A stretch of DNA of 64,000 nucleotides. Source: Cricetomys ansorgei. Lineage: Eukaryota; Chordata; Mammalia; Rodentia; Nesomyidae. Below are positions 41,001 to 46,829 of this stretch, in pieces. Every line of letters starts with the position of its first letter. The first letter of the stretch is position 1. A program made the translations under genes and the position numbers. Location of the stretch: NCBI GenBank assembly GCA_026225945.1, contig JAMJFZ010001133.1, positions 8,452,501 to 8,516,500 on the forward strand. Direction: 5' to 3'. The notes beneath the pieces are model-generated. The model ran no database searches. It saw only the letters and a list, made by a program, of their open reading frames with translations, and was not told the origin of the DNA.

Positions 41001-44000
41001 CATGATACTAATTTTCTTAGGGATTAAATAGCAAAATTTTACGGTAATCATGGTTGTAATCATCCCAATATTGCAAACAGGGAAAATCCTTAGTAAGGTT
41101 TTGCATGGCAGTTGTTATTATTTAGTGTAACCTGAGAGTGGGATTGAAATTCCCTTGGGTTTTTTAATGAGACAGCTTCTTTCAACATTGATAGTTGAGA
41201 ATAAGAAGTCAAACAAGAAGGAAATGAATGTTTCTGTCAAAGGAAGCATAAGGAGAAAAAACTTTCTTGAAAACACAGATATTAAGAATTAGAACAGAAC
41301 CTGAGACATACAAGAAGAAAGAATAGTGTTTGGGTCACTGAAAGGGAAATATTCCAATAGTAACTGGGAATGGCATGCTTCGGAAGGAAATTCATAGCAG
41401 AGAAGGAGAAAGTAAGAGAGGACCATTCACCAAAATGCTCAGGAGCAGAAGTGTGATCCAATGCCAAGAAATACCTGGTTCAGACAATAACCCAGTATTT
41501 CAAAGTGGAAAAATTAATTGGTGTAGAAAATGTATTTGGAAGCAAATAAAAAGAAAATCCAAATCTTCACCATGCTTTCCAGTTGTAGCTTCGCACCTAT
41601 GCTTGCAATTGTTCTATTTCATAATAAGCAATGCACTGGTTCTTCAAAAGTATGGATCTGTTATACTAGAAGCTTATCTTTATCCCATACAGGATATCCT
41701 GTCTGTGATTAAAAGAAAGGGGCCAGAGGCCGAAAGTCTCTTCAGAGCGTTAGTGAAGGATCCATGCGATGTTTTAAAAGAAGAGCTTGATTCTGAAAAG
41801 GAGAGCAACTGGAATGAGGGTTCTGGCCATATTGTTGCATCTGTGTTAAAGGTAGAGAAAATCTTAGAATCCTCCATGCTCAGTATCCCTCTAGAGATAC
41901 ATAAGTATTCCTTTCCTTGAGATAAACTGATGACATTTCCTTCAATGTAATGATCAGATGATAAGAGACATAACAGATAAAACTCTGAAAAGGCAAAGAA
42001 TTCATCACAATGACACAGTTGAAGAACGTCTGTTGGCTGTTTCCTTCTACATATGCACATTGGTTTGTCATTGCAAACACCCTATTACCTTCTCCTCTTA
42101 ACACACTGTGTGGTGTAATATCAGAACCAGTATTAATAATGGTAAAAGTATGATTTCAAAACATTTCATAAATCATAACTATAGAAAAATGCACTTCATA
42201 AATTGCAATAGTTCAAAAAGGCTAGTCAAACACTGACTTATAATGGGTTCACAGAGATTAGGACATTAATGTCTATATACTCTGTACATGAAAAAATTTT
42301 CCTAATCTATTAAAATAAGCAAATATTTTCACATTTACCAGATATTATCTTCCTAATCCCATGTCAGATAATCAGGAATTAGCCTGATCTACTCAAGAAT
42401 GGTTACCCCCCTAGAGCTTGCCATGGAGTTGTCTATAAATAATGGCTCTAGAGCAAATAGCATTGTTTTATTTTATTTGCATCTTGTTGTGATCCACAAT
42501 ATTGATGCTGGGAACCAAAGCAGGGTCTTCTGAAATAACTGCCAATCATTAGGACTTCTGATCCAGCATTGCATCAAATATTTTATTTTAATTTGCTTTA
42601 TTGATGTTTCCTATTTATTACAGACATGCTTCCTTAATTTATAGCCTGAGAGAAATACATGATGCAGTGGGGAAAAATTCCCATAAAAAAAACGAAACAA
42701 AACAAACAAAAACTCCTCTGATAGAAACAAAACAGAATGAGCAACAGCCACAGAGAAAACTATAGCCTTACATTCCCTCTAATTCCACAGCTACATAATC
42801 TATGTGCCTCACAGTAGGGCTAACTATTTAAAGCACAATTCCCACTAGAAAAGGATAAAGATTAAATCATTAAAAGAAAAATTTTCCCAGGGAAGGATCT
42901 AACTAACAAATTTGACAGTATGGGTTGAAAACAGGGAAAGGTATAAAGTTTAGTAAGATTGGGACCTATATATAGGAAGAGTTCTGGGAGTTAAATATGA
43001 TCAAAACATCCTGAACTAAATTCAGAAAGCAATGCTTTTTAATGTAAAAACTTAATATACAAATGCAGATATTAGCAATAACTGCTTTTGATTCAAATGA
43101 CCCACAAAACAATTTTAAGGAAGCAATGGTATATTTCAGCTAATTATTTCAAGGCATAAGGTCCTCAAGAAGGAAAGACATTGCATTGTGACTCACAATG
43201 GTCTAGCATAGCACAGGGAATAGCTTAGTCACCTAGGACTGTAAGTTGCCTTGGGCATTGCACACACCCCTCTTTAACACTTCAACTACCAAGCCAATGG
43301 AAATCTAAAATCCCTGCCTAAATCAAGCCCATGTCCAGTCCAAACTGAGTACTAAAGTTTTCCACACTCTCAACAACTTCTAATGATTCCCCTGTAATGG
43401 ACATTTGTATTTGAATATATTCCTTTTAGGTTCAAATATGAAAACAAGGAAGCAAAGCCACCATCCTGTACTATTTGCAAGTGAAATACAGTATTGATCT
43501 TCTGAGCAGGAACTTCATGAGAGTCATTTACTTTCTATCTGGTGCAAGACTGAGCAAATATAAAATTAAATATTTTTATCTTGGGAAGAAACACATGTGA
43601 TGAGTGAGGTTTATTTAACCCCTGCCATCTCATTCAAAAAGATAATTAGCAGTGTTATTCTGTTTAGCCAGTGTCTTAATTTGCTACTATTAATGTGGAA
43701 AAACACTGATGAAATGCAACTTTAGGAGGAAAGAATTCATTGTGGTATATTTCCATTTACTAGGCAATGACAGAGAAATATCAGGGCTCAAGCTGAAGCA
43801 GGGCAGGAACCAGCAGGCATGAATTAAAGCAGAAGCCATGTAGGAGTGTGGCTTCCTGCCTTGCACCCACTATCTTTCTCAGCCTGTTTCCCAATATGAC
43901 CCAGGAGAAATATCTCAGAGGTGGCACCATCTCTGTAATCAGGGACCTATATATTCAATCATTAATCAAGACAATATCCCAAAGTCTTCAAGACTATAGT

Positions 44001-44851
44001 AAATCTTATGGATACCTTATTCTCATTTAAGATTTCCTCATCTTAGATATGTCTCCAATTTGCTACTCCTTGAATAAAATTTCTGTCTTGGTTTATATAT
44101 TCCTTTGGTAATACCCCGTGACCTTATAAAAGCAAGTATTTTCTTTTGGTCTTAGTGATCATGCAGAGTAGCATGACTGAAGGCAGACAGGACCAATAAA
44201 TAATGAAGCTGAGAGTTCAGGGCTCTCAACTTGACCAGCAAACATGAATCATTGTGCGTGGAAGGTTCATAGTATTTGAAACCCTAAATTCCAAGCATTA
44301 ACATACTTATTCCAGGAAGGCCAAAGTATTTGTACCACCCAGATTTTGTCACCATCAAGGAATCAAGTAATGAGGTGCATGGGAATAAAATGAATATCCA
44401 GTCAAATAATGACAAGGAAACTCCTTCTTTTGATCTCCAAAACTGGAACCCACTTAAATAATCAAGATACATGTAAAGTCCCTAATTCAATTCTCTCACA
44501 GTTCCTCCTGGAAGCACGTCATCTTCGACATGTCACTTTTCTTTCTAATTGTTTCTTTTTTTCCTGGCAATATATATGTATCTTTAAGAAAATATATTAG
44601 TAAGTTGCAAATAACCTAGAATTTCCATTCCACGCAGAGACTTCTGCTAAACACAGTATATTTCACTTCATGAATTAAAGGAAGTGAAACCACTGCTTAG
44701 CTGCTTTCATCAGAATTTTTTATTCTTTTAATCACTGTGAGGCATTGAATGATTCAGGAAATAATACCTCCTCAATTAGCCTGTTTAAAAATATGCACAG
44801 AAACATACCTGGGAATGTATGTGTGCGTGTGTGTGTGTGTGTGTTTCTGTG

Positions 44852-44892
<41 letters not shown>

Positions 44893-46829
44893 AAGGTAAG
44901 TCAAAATTTAATAAAGTTAACAATAAAAGTTTGCCACATATCTTAGTGATTAATATGGCTATTACAGAGGACCTGAGTTAGGTCCCTTGCAGAAATGTCT
45001 GTTGGTCCACAAAAACTTGCCTAAAAATTCTGTTCCATGCATTTAATCACCTTTTCCATCGCCATGGTCTCAGACACACACACACACACATACACACACA
45101 CATACAGACACACACACACACACACTAACACACACACATATACTAACACACACCATTAAAATGTATACATAAGACATTATACATTGCAATAAAAATACTG
45201 AAAATTTTTCCTGTTTTACCAAAATGTACTTTACTGATCATATAATTAAATGAATGCCTACAATATTGTTTGTCATTTCAAGGGCTAATCTCTCTGTAAA
45301 AACTGCTATTTTGCTCATAATACTCCATTTGATTTTTTTTCCTTCTGAGACTCTAATGTCAAATTTGATTGCAAACTATGTGAAATAGCAGAGATGCATG
45401 ATTTTGCCTTGTGGTGTTACAGATTTCTATTGTGGAAGTAATGTTTGAAGATTTTATGGATTTATGTGGGGGAGATGCAACTGTGAAATGTGTTTATAGC
45501 AAGACCGCAAACACTTCAAGTAGCAAAGGAAGTGCTTCTGATTTTATAAAAGTCGGTACCAAATCTGATAAGTCTGATGGCACTGTTGACCACGGAGACT
45601 GTCATACTGAAAACACTTGCACTAAATGTGATGGTGAGGAATTCCAGAGTCTGTTACTTCCTCCTCAGGAGGAAGGTATGGCAGGTAAGTGAAAATGTGA
45701 AATAGTCATCAAATGAATGAAAGGATGGCATTATTCTCTGCTTTGTTATTTATTTGGTTATTTATTTATTTCAAGACAGGGTTTCTCCGTTGAAACTTTG
45801 TCTGTCCTGGAACTCACTCTGTAGACCAGGCTGACCTCGAACTCAGAGAGCCTCCTGCCTCTGCTTCCCAAGTGCTAAGATTAAAGGCTTGTGCCAATGC
45901 CACTCACCGCCATTCCCTGTTTGTACAAAGACCTAAGTAACATCACAGCAGCATTAGTCCCTAATGTCAGAAAGTTGTAAATTACATCACAAATCACAGA
46001 GGTTTGGGACACATCGTGATCTTAGAGCATAGGAGAAATTTTTTAAACCTTTTTTTTTATTGAATTGCATATAAATATAAACATATACCTACATGTACAC
46101 ACATACATATACACATATATAAACATGTATATATGTGTATATATAACAAATTTTTGTTTATGGTGTGAATAAACATGATGTGTGGTGTCTCATGCCTATA
46201 ATCTCAATGCTTAGCATGTTAAAGCAGGAAAGTATATACATATAACTGTATATGACAGATGTACTCCTACTTCAGACCCTGTAAGGGTCCCAGAATATTA
46301 CATGCTATATTTCTTACCTTTCTTCCCCCTGGTCTATGAGTCACATAGGATATCTCAGATACTGAAATTAGGCATTTGAAAAGGTCATTTAGAAAAAATG
46401 GTTTAAAAACCATCGGACATTCTGGAAGATAAAGCTCTGTGCCAATATCTACAAACTGTGCTTTTTTTTGAGCAGTAACAATGCTGTTGATTTGATTTCA
46501 TACAACCAACAAATCTTATCAATTGCTTAACACTGGTGTAAATATTAACTTATGCAGGATCCACTACACCAAACTAGAAGAATGATAAAGAGGCTAATAC
46601 ATAACAGAATGAACCGTTTGAAGCATTAAACATTTGGTATATTGTTAACACAAGAAATGCACTGTGTAGAGTGGAGATGAGATTCCTTTTTGGTTTTCTT
46701 GGTTTGATAGTATTTGTCTCATTTATTTCAGGAAACATACAGAAAACCACATTTTATCTGAAGTAACATGACTCTTTTTAATCTGACAATGTATTAAGGT
46801 GAAATTTTATCTTTCATTTAGCAGTTTAA
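21296..46829 (+). CDS. Arhgap20-like gene: PH, RA, RhoGAP and partial second RhoGAP (15 recognised exons plus terminal exon)
   Basis: This is a multi-exon gene model built by eye; the coding segments are listed separately. Exon order and content follow ARHGAP20, a Rho GTPase-activating protein with PH, RA and RhoGAP domains. All joins have GT donors and AG acceptors. Phases are compatible at every junction except exon 6 to exon 7, where the reading frame breaks. The predicted product is about 755 residues, shorter than ARHGAP20, and lacks its long C-terminal region. After the RhoGAP domain the last domain module is repeated in a shortened form. The known family role is stimulation of GTP hydrolysis by Rho-type GTPases downstream of Rap/Ras-like signals. 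Here key catalytic residues are altered, so enzyme activity is doubtful. The start is uncertain, because exons upstream of 21296 probably exist. The locus may be a functional divergent paralogue or a young pseudogene. The family assignment is secure; functionality is not. Confidence 0.78.
21535..21930 (-). mobile_element. L1 3' UTR fragment (Lx-like), intron 1
   Basis: TCAGTTCCCCCTTTTC...CTTTTTATAATG, a TG/TA tract, then CAGGACTGTCCATATGGAAT and TGGATAACC match antisense rodent L1 3' UTR. It lies antisense to the host gene. Confidence 0.75.
22238..22386 (-). mobile_element. B1 SINE, intron 1
   Basis: TTTTTGAGATATATTTTCTC, AAGCTGGCCTTGAACTCACA and TACTGGGATTAAAGGTATG are antisense B1. It is antisense to the gene. 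Confidence 0.92.
23442..23591 (+). CDS. Exon 2: PH domain core
   Basis: A pyrimidine-rich acceptor (CTTTTTTTAG) is followed by 150 bp, phase 2 to phase 2, and a GTAAGA donor. The translation contains HKKKFKIHHLIPLNHLWVSD, then CVDTVG and a WPMGNFVATF end. These match the middle of the ARHGAP20 PH domain (family pattern: FKIKN.I.L..MW...CVDEVGEG...GWP..NFVATF). The tryptophan, CVD.VG and NFVATF signatures are all present, so this is one of the clearest exons in the locus. Confidence 0.85.
23859..23896. repeat. (AT)n microsatellite
   Basis: About 18 consecutive AT units abut the B1 fragment. Confidence 0.95.
23897..23992 (+). mobile_element. B1 SINE fragment (3' half), intron 2
   Basis: CAGCCTGGTCTACAGAGTGT, GTTCCAGGACAGCCAGAG and an A-rich tail mark the sense 3' half of B1. 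Confidence 0.9.
24258..24299 (+). CDS. Exon 3: 42 bp micro-exon, PH domain C-terminal helix
   Basis: This short exon lies between ATTACAG and a GTATTG donor, phase 2 to phase 2. It reads (R)SLEQKMQWFFYLL(R), matching the start of the PH C-terminal helix (family pattern: SSPEQKDKWLSLLQRY). It sits between exons 2 and 4, and its phases join both without a break. It is too short to appear in an ORF search. The strong match to the expected sequence at the expected place supports it. Confidence 0.8.
24377..24492. repeat. (TG)n/(TA)n/(CA)n compound microsatellite
   Basis: A short TG run, TATATG mix and about 20 CA units lie between exons 3 and 4. Confidence 0.95.
25034..25115 (+). CDS. Exon 4: PH-RA linker and first RA strand
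   Basis: The acceptor is TCTGAGCAG; the exon is 82 bp, phase 2 to phase 0, with donor GTATGT. The translation contains LNEVKKVNTKHVPLQINTED and IPSCDS, corresponding to the ARHGAP20 segment with the pattern KSIPLKIF.KDIGNC that links the PH helix to the Ras-association domain. The preceding pyrimidine tract is modest, but phase and homology both fit. Confidence 0.75.
25862..25912 (-). mobile_element. SINE fragment (ID/B4-like)
   Basis: GAGCTCAGCACACTAGACAG...CATTGAGTTACACCA resembles the antisense tRNA-derived head of a rodent SINE. Confidence 0.5.
26815..26866. repeat. (TC)n microsatellite, intron 4
   Basis: About 25 uninterrupted TC units. In the sense strand of the gene it is a long pure pyrimidine tract, 2.2 kb before exon 5. 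Confidence 0.96.
27588..27700. repeat. (TC)n/(TG)n simple tract
   Basis: Alternating TCTC and TGTG runs. Confidence 0.85.
28045..28097. repeat. (CA)n microsatellite
   Basis: About 26 uninterrupted CA units in intron 4. Confidence 0.96.
29047..29124 (+). CDS. Exon 5: RA domain
   Basis: The acceptor TTTTTGTAG is followed by 26 codons, phase 0 to 0, and a GTGAGT donor. It reads PLNVRAANMETVDDIIKKVL then PLLIMP, an RA-domain beta-strand and helix (family pattern: ITV..SDTANEVINMSL.MLGIT). An earlier GT at 29101 could also serve as donor, but the longer form matches the family alignment better. Confidence 0.78.
29753..29822. repeat. (TC)n-rich tract ending in poly-G
   Basis: TCTGTCTCTG repeats are followed by a run of about 12 G near 29810-29821. 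Confidence 0.85.
30624..30687 (+). CDS. Exon 6: RA domain
   Basis: A strong acceptor (TGTGCCCCCCCAG) is followed by 64 bp and donor GTAAGT. It reads SVQNYQLWYSPGLEEAARPL then QG, the highly recognisable RA segment (family pattern: DYQLWV.SGKEEAPYPLIG). The exon starts in phase 0 and ends with one extra base, which should pair with two bases of exon 7. It does not join exon 7 in frame (see exon 7). Confidence 0.8.
31050..31263 (+). mobile_element. B2-type SINE, intron 6
   Basis: AGCTAGAGAAATGTCTCAGT, GTTGCTCTTGCAGAAGACCT and AAGTCCCAGCACCCACATAG follow the B2 tRNA-related head, and an AATAAAATTG tail follows. It is diverged. Confidence 0.82.
31829..32013 (+). CDS. Exon 7: end of RA domain, with frame conflict at its 5' edge
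   Basis: The acceptor TTTTCTCCTCACAG is followed by GGGG and then an open frame beginning YEYPYDIIMNNIHNTIRTKN and ending in a RFFLKPKEPAKSLQQN segment. This matches the ARHGAP20 RA end (patterns: GHEYPYGIKM and FILKP). The donor is GTAAGT at 32014, phase 1. Exon 6 supplies one base, so the four G put the reader into another frame that stops within nine codons. Two surplus G, or one missing base, would explain this. Direct joins from exons 1, 2 or 3 (phase 2) would be in frame. Confidence 0.75.
32221..32393 (+). CDS. Exon 8: linker and start of RhoGAP domain 1
   Basis: The acceptor is CTCTTCATATGCAG and the exon is 173 bp, phase 1 to 0, with donor GTAGGT. A basic, glutamine-rich linker is followed by KLFAKDLTSVCEGGNLPTPI and M, the entry to the RhoGAP fold (family pattern: LFG.SL..IC.NDNLPKP.LDML). 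The exon joins exon 7 in frame. This is the first exon of the five-exon module that is later duplicated. Confidence 0.82.
32817..32978 (+). CDS. Exon 9: RhoGAP domain 1, arginine-finger exon (finger is Leu)
   Basis: The exon has acceptor TTCCACTCAG, 54 codons, phase 0 to 0, and donor GTAGGG. It reads KILSIIKERGPREKGIFLKS, then ADRAACQALKEKLDAGEEVD, then an ...IHVLASVLK end. In RhoGAP proteins this loop is GIFR, and the arginine (Arg85 of p50RhoGAP) is the catalytic finger. Here codon 18 (32868-32870) is CTG, leucine, one base from CGG arginine. The downstream lysine of the LK motif is kept at the exon end. Confidence 0.88.
33400..33492 (-). mobile_element. B2/ID-type SINE fragment, intron 9
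   Basis: TTCTTAATCACTGAGTCATC then TCTTCAGTCCC is the antisense SINE head. Confidence 0.7.
33530..34620 (-). mobile_element. L1 3' UTR/3' region fragment, intron 9
   Basis: GTATCCATTGGGGCTGGGTG, CTCTGCATTTTGAGCAGGTG and CATCTGTTGCTAACGG parallel antisense L1 3' UTR. The 126-codon + strand ORF at 34237-34617 falls in this repeat and is not a gene. It is antisense to the host gene. Confidence 0.65.
34621..36229. other. Intron 9 DNA, no recognised feature
   Basis: AT-rich, with an (AT)n run at about 35024-35062. Confidence 0.4.
36230..36870 (-). mobile_element. L1 fragment, intron 9
   Basis: TCAGTTTTCCCCTGTTCCT, AAAAGAGCAGGTCTCCATTA, a poly-A of about 18 and CCACTGTTAGGATTCTTAC resemble antisense L1 3' sequence. 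It ends about 100 bp before exon 10. Confidence 0.65.
36969..37078 (+). CDS. Exon 10: RhoGAP domain 1, KxxxR helix
   Basis: The acceptor is TCTATCTCTGTTAG; the exon is 110 bp, phase 0 to 2, with donor GTAATG. It begins KFIRNIHGSVLTATLHEKFL and ends with DQVPEEKKLTSVKR (last codon completed by the next exon). This matches the family pattern DFLRNIPGSI.SSDLYDHW...MDQ. The arginine of FIR corresponds to Arg126 of p50RhoGAP and is conserved. The second RhoGAP block has no equivalent exon. Confidence 0.85.
37475..37655 (+). CDS. Exon 11: RhoGAP domain 1, NKMT motif helix
   Basis: The acceptor is TTTGTTCAG; the exon is 181 bp, phase 2 to 0, with donor GTAATG. It reads LLEQLPPPNITLLRHFFRGL, then a KIVRYSSYNKMTPHTLSVFL stretch and a PDVVTKK end. 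This is the family pattern RLLDQLP.ANVVLLRYLF.VL......NQMT..NLAVC. The asparagine that in active RhoGAPs contacts the GTPase (Asn194 in p50RhoGAP, the NL of NLAV) is threonine here (ACT, 37581-37583). A second active-site position is therefore changed. Confidence 0.85.
38870..39128 (+). CDS. Exon 12: end of RhoGAP domain 1 plus hydrophilic tail
   Basis: The acceptor is CTTTTGTTTTCACAG; the exon is 259 bp, phase 0 to 1, with donor GTAAGT. It opens with IALVKFLIKNSVELFGEDPV, the last RhoGAP helix (family pattern: LIQFLIENC..IFGEE), then runs into a charged, Cys-containing, low-complexity stretch (KKKDHDKDCACGE) ending in a PHIRGLM segment. Exon 15 has the same design, length and phases, and is its duplicate. 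Confidence 0.83.
39447..39595 (-). mobile_element. B1 SINE, intron 12
   Basis: AAGACATTGTTTCTCTG, GACCAGGCTGGCCCTGAACT and TAGAATTAAAGGCATATGC are antisense B1, old. Confidence 0.9.
40203..40420 (+). CDS. Exon 13: linker and start of RhoGAP-like block 2
   Basis: The acceptor is CTCCCTTCTTTCTTAG; the exon is 218 bp, phase 1 to 0, with donor GTGAGT. It starts ESENPVKKPFNTKPM and ends QLLKQYLLTVFEEANLPPSI with L. The end aligns with the exon 8 end (KLFAKDLTSVCEGGNLPTPI), including the NLP.(P/S)I signature. Start and end phases equal those of exon 8. It is read as the first exon of the duplicated RhoGAP module, with a longer linker. Confidence 0.78.
41693..41851 (+). CDS. Exon 14: RhoGAP-like block 2, finger-loop exon (Arg kept)
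   Basis: The acceptor is TTATCCCATACAG; the exon has 53 codons, phase 0 to 0, and donor GTAGAG. It reads DILSVIKRKGPEAESLFRAL, then VKDPCDVLKEELDSEKESNW, and ends HIVASVLK. It aligns with exon 9 nearly codon for codon (54 codons there) and ends in the same VLK. The loop is SLFR, so arginine is present at codon 18 (41744-41746), where exon 9 has leucine, but the glycine of GIFR is serine. A longer open frame through 41375-41920 merely extends into both introns. Confidence 0.8.
42495..42572 (-). mobile_element. B2-type SINE fragment, intron 14
   Basis: GATGCTGGGAACCAAAGCAG then GGTCTTCTG...CAATCATTAGGACTTC resembles the antisense B2 head. Confidence 0.6.
43672..43960 (+). mobile_element. MaLR/RMER-like dispersed repeat, intron 14
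   Basis: It belongs to the same class as 1784-2210: GTCTTAATTTGCTACTATTA, GCTGAAGCAGGGCAGGAACC and AGAAGCCATG. Confidence 0.5.
44819..44892. repeat. (GT)n microsatellite, intron 14
   Basis: A nearly pure GT tract interrupted by TTTCT and GC. Confidence 0.95.
44936..45155 (+). mobile_element. Old B2-like SINE with CA tail, intron 14
   Basis: ATATCTTAGTGATTAATATG, CAGAGGACCTGAGTTAGGTC and a CA-rich tail suggest a diverged SINE. Confidence 0.5.
45423..45684 (+). CDS. Exon 15: end of RhoGAP-like block 2 plus tail
   Basis: The acceptor GTGGTGTTACAG is followed by 262 bp, phase 0 to 1, and donor GTAAGT. It starts ISIVEVMFEDFMDLCGGDAT, aligning with exon 12 (IALVKFLIKNSVELFGEDPV), then a Ser/Lys/Asp-rich stretch with CHTENTCTKCDGEE and a QSLLLPPQEEGMA end. 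Length, phases and layout mirror exon 12. Because exon 14 ends and exon 15 begins in phase 0, they splice in frame without the two central RhoGAP exons. The acceptor pyrimidine tract is weak. Confidence 0.75.
45771..45908 (-). mobile_element. B1 SINE, last intron
   Basis: AAGACAGGGTTTCTCCG, GACCAGGCTGACCTCGAACT and GTGCTAAGATTAAAGG are antisense B1, starting 86 bp after the exon 15 donor. Confidence 0.92.
46060..46240. repeat. TA/CA simple tract with short B1-like head
   Basis: ATACATAT-type repeats are followed by GTGTGGTGTCTCATGCCTAT, resembling a sense B1 start. Confidence 0.45.

Noticed and set aside
41375..41920. 181-codon ORF as a single intronless gene
   Set aside because: Only 41693-41851 resembles RhoGAP sequence and it is bounded by splice sites; the rest is open intron.
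41680..42060. 126-codon minus-strand ORF
   Set aside because: Antisense shadow of exon 14 and its intron.
21296..46829. TAGAP as the identity of the RhoGAP gene
   Set aside because: TAGAP has a related RhoGAP domain but lacks the PH and RA exons seen here, which follow ARHGAP20 order.
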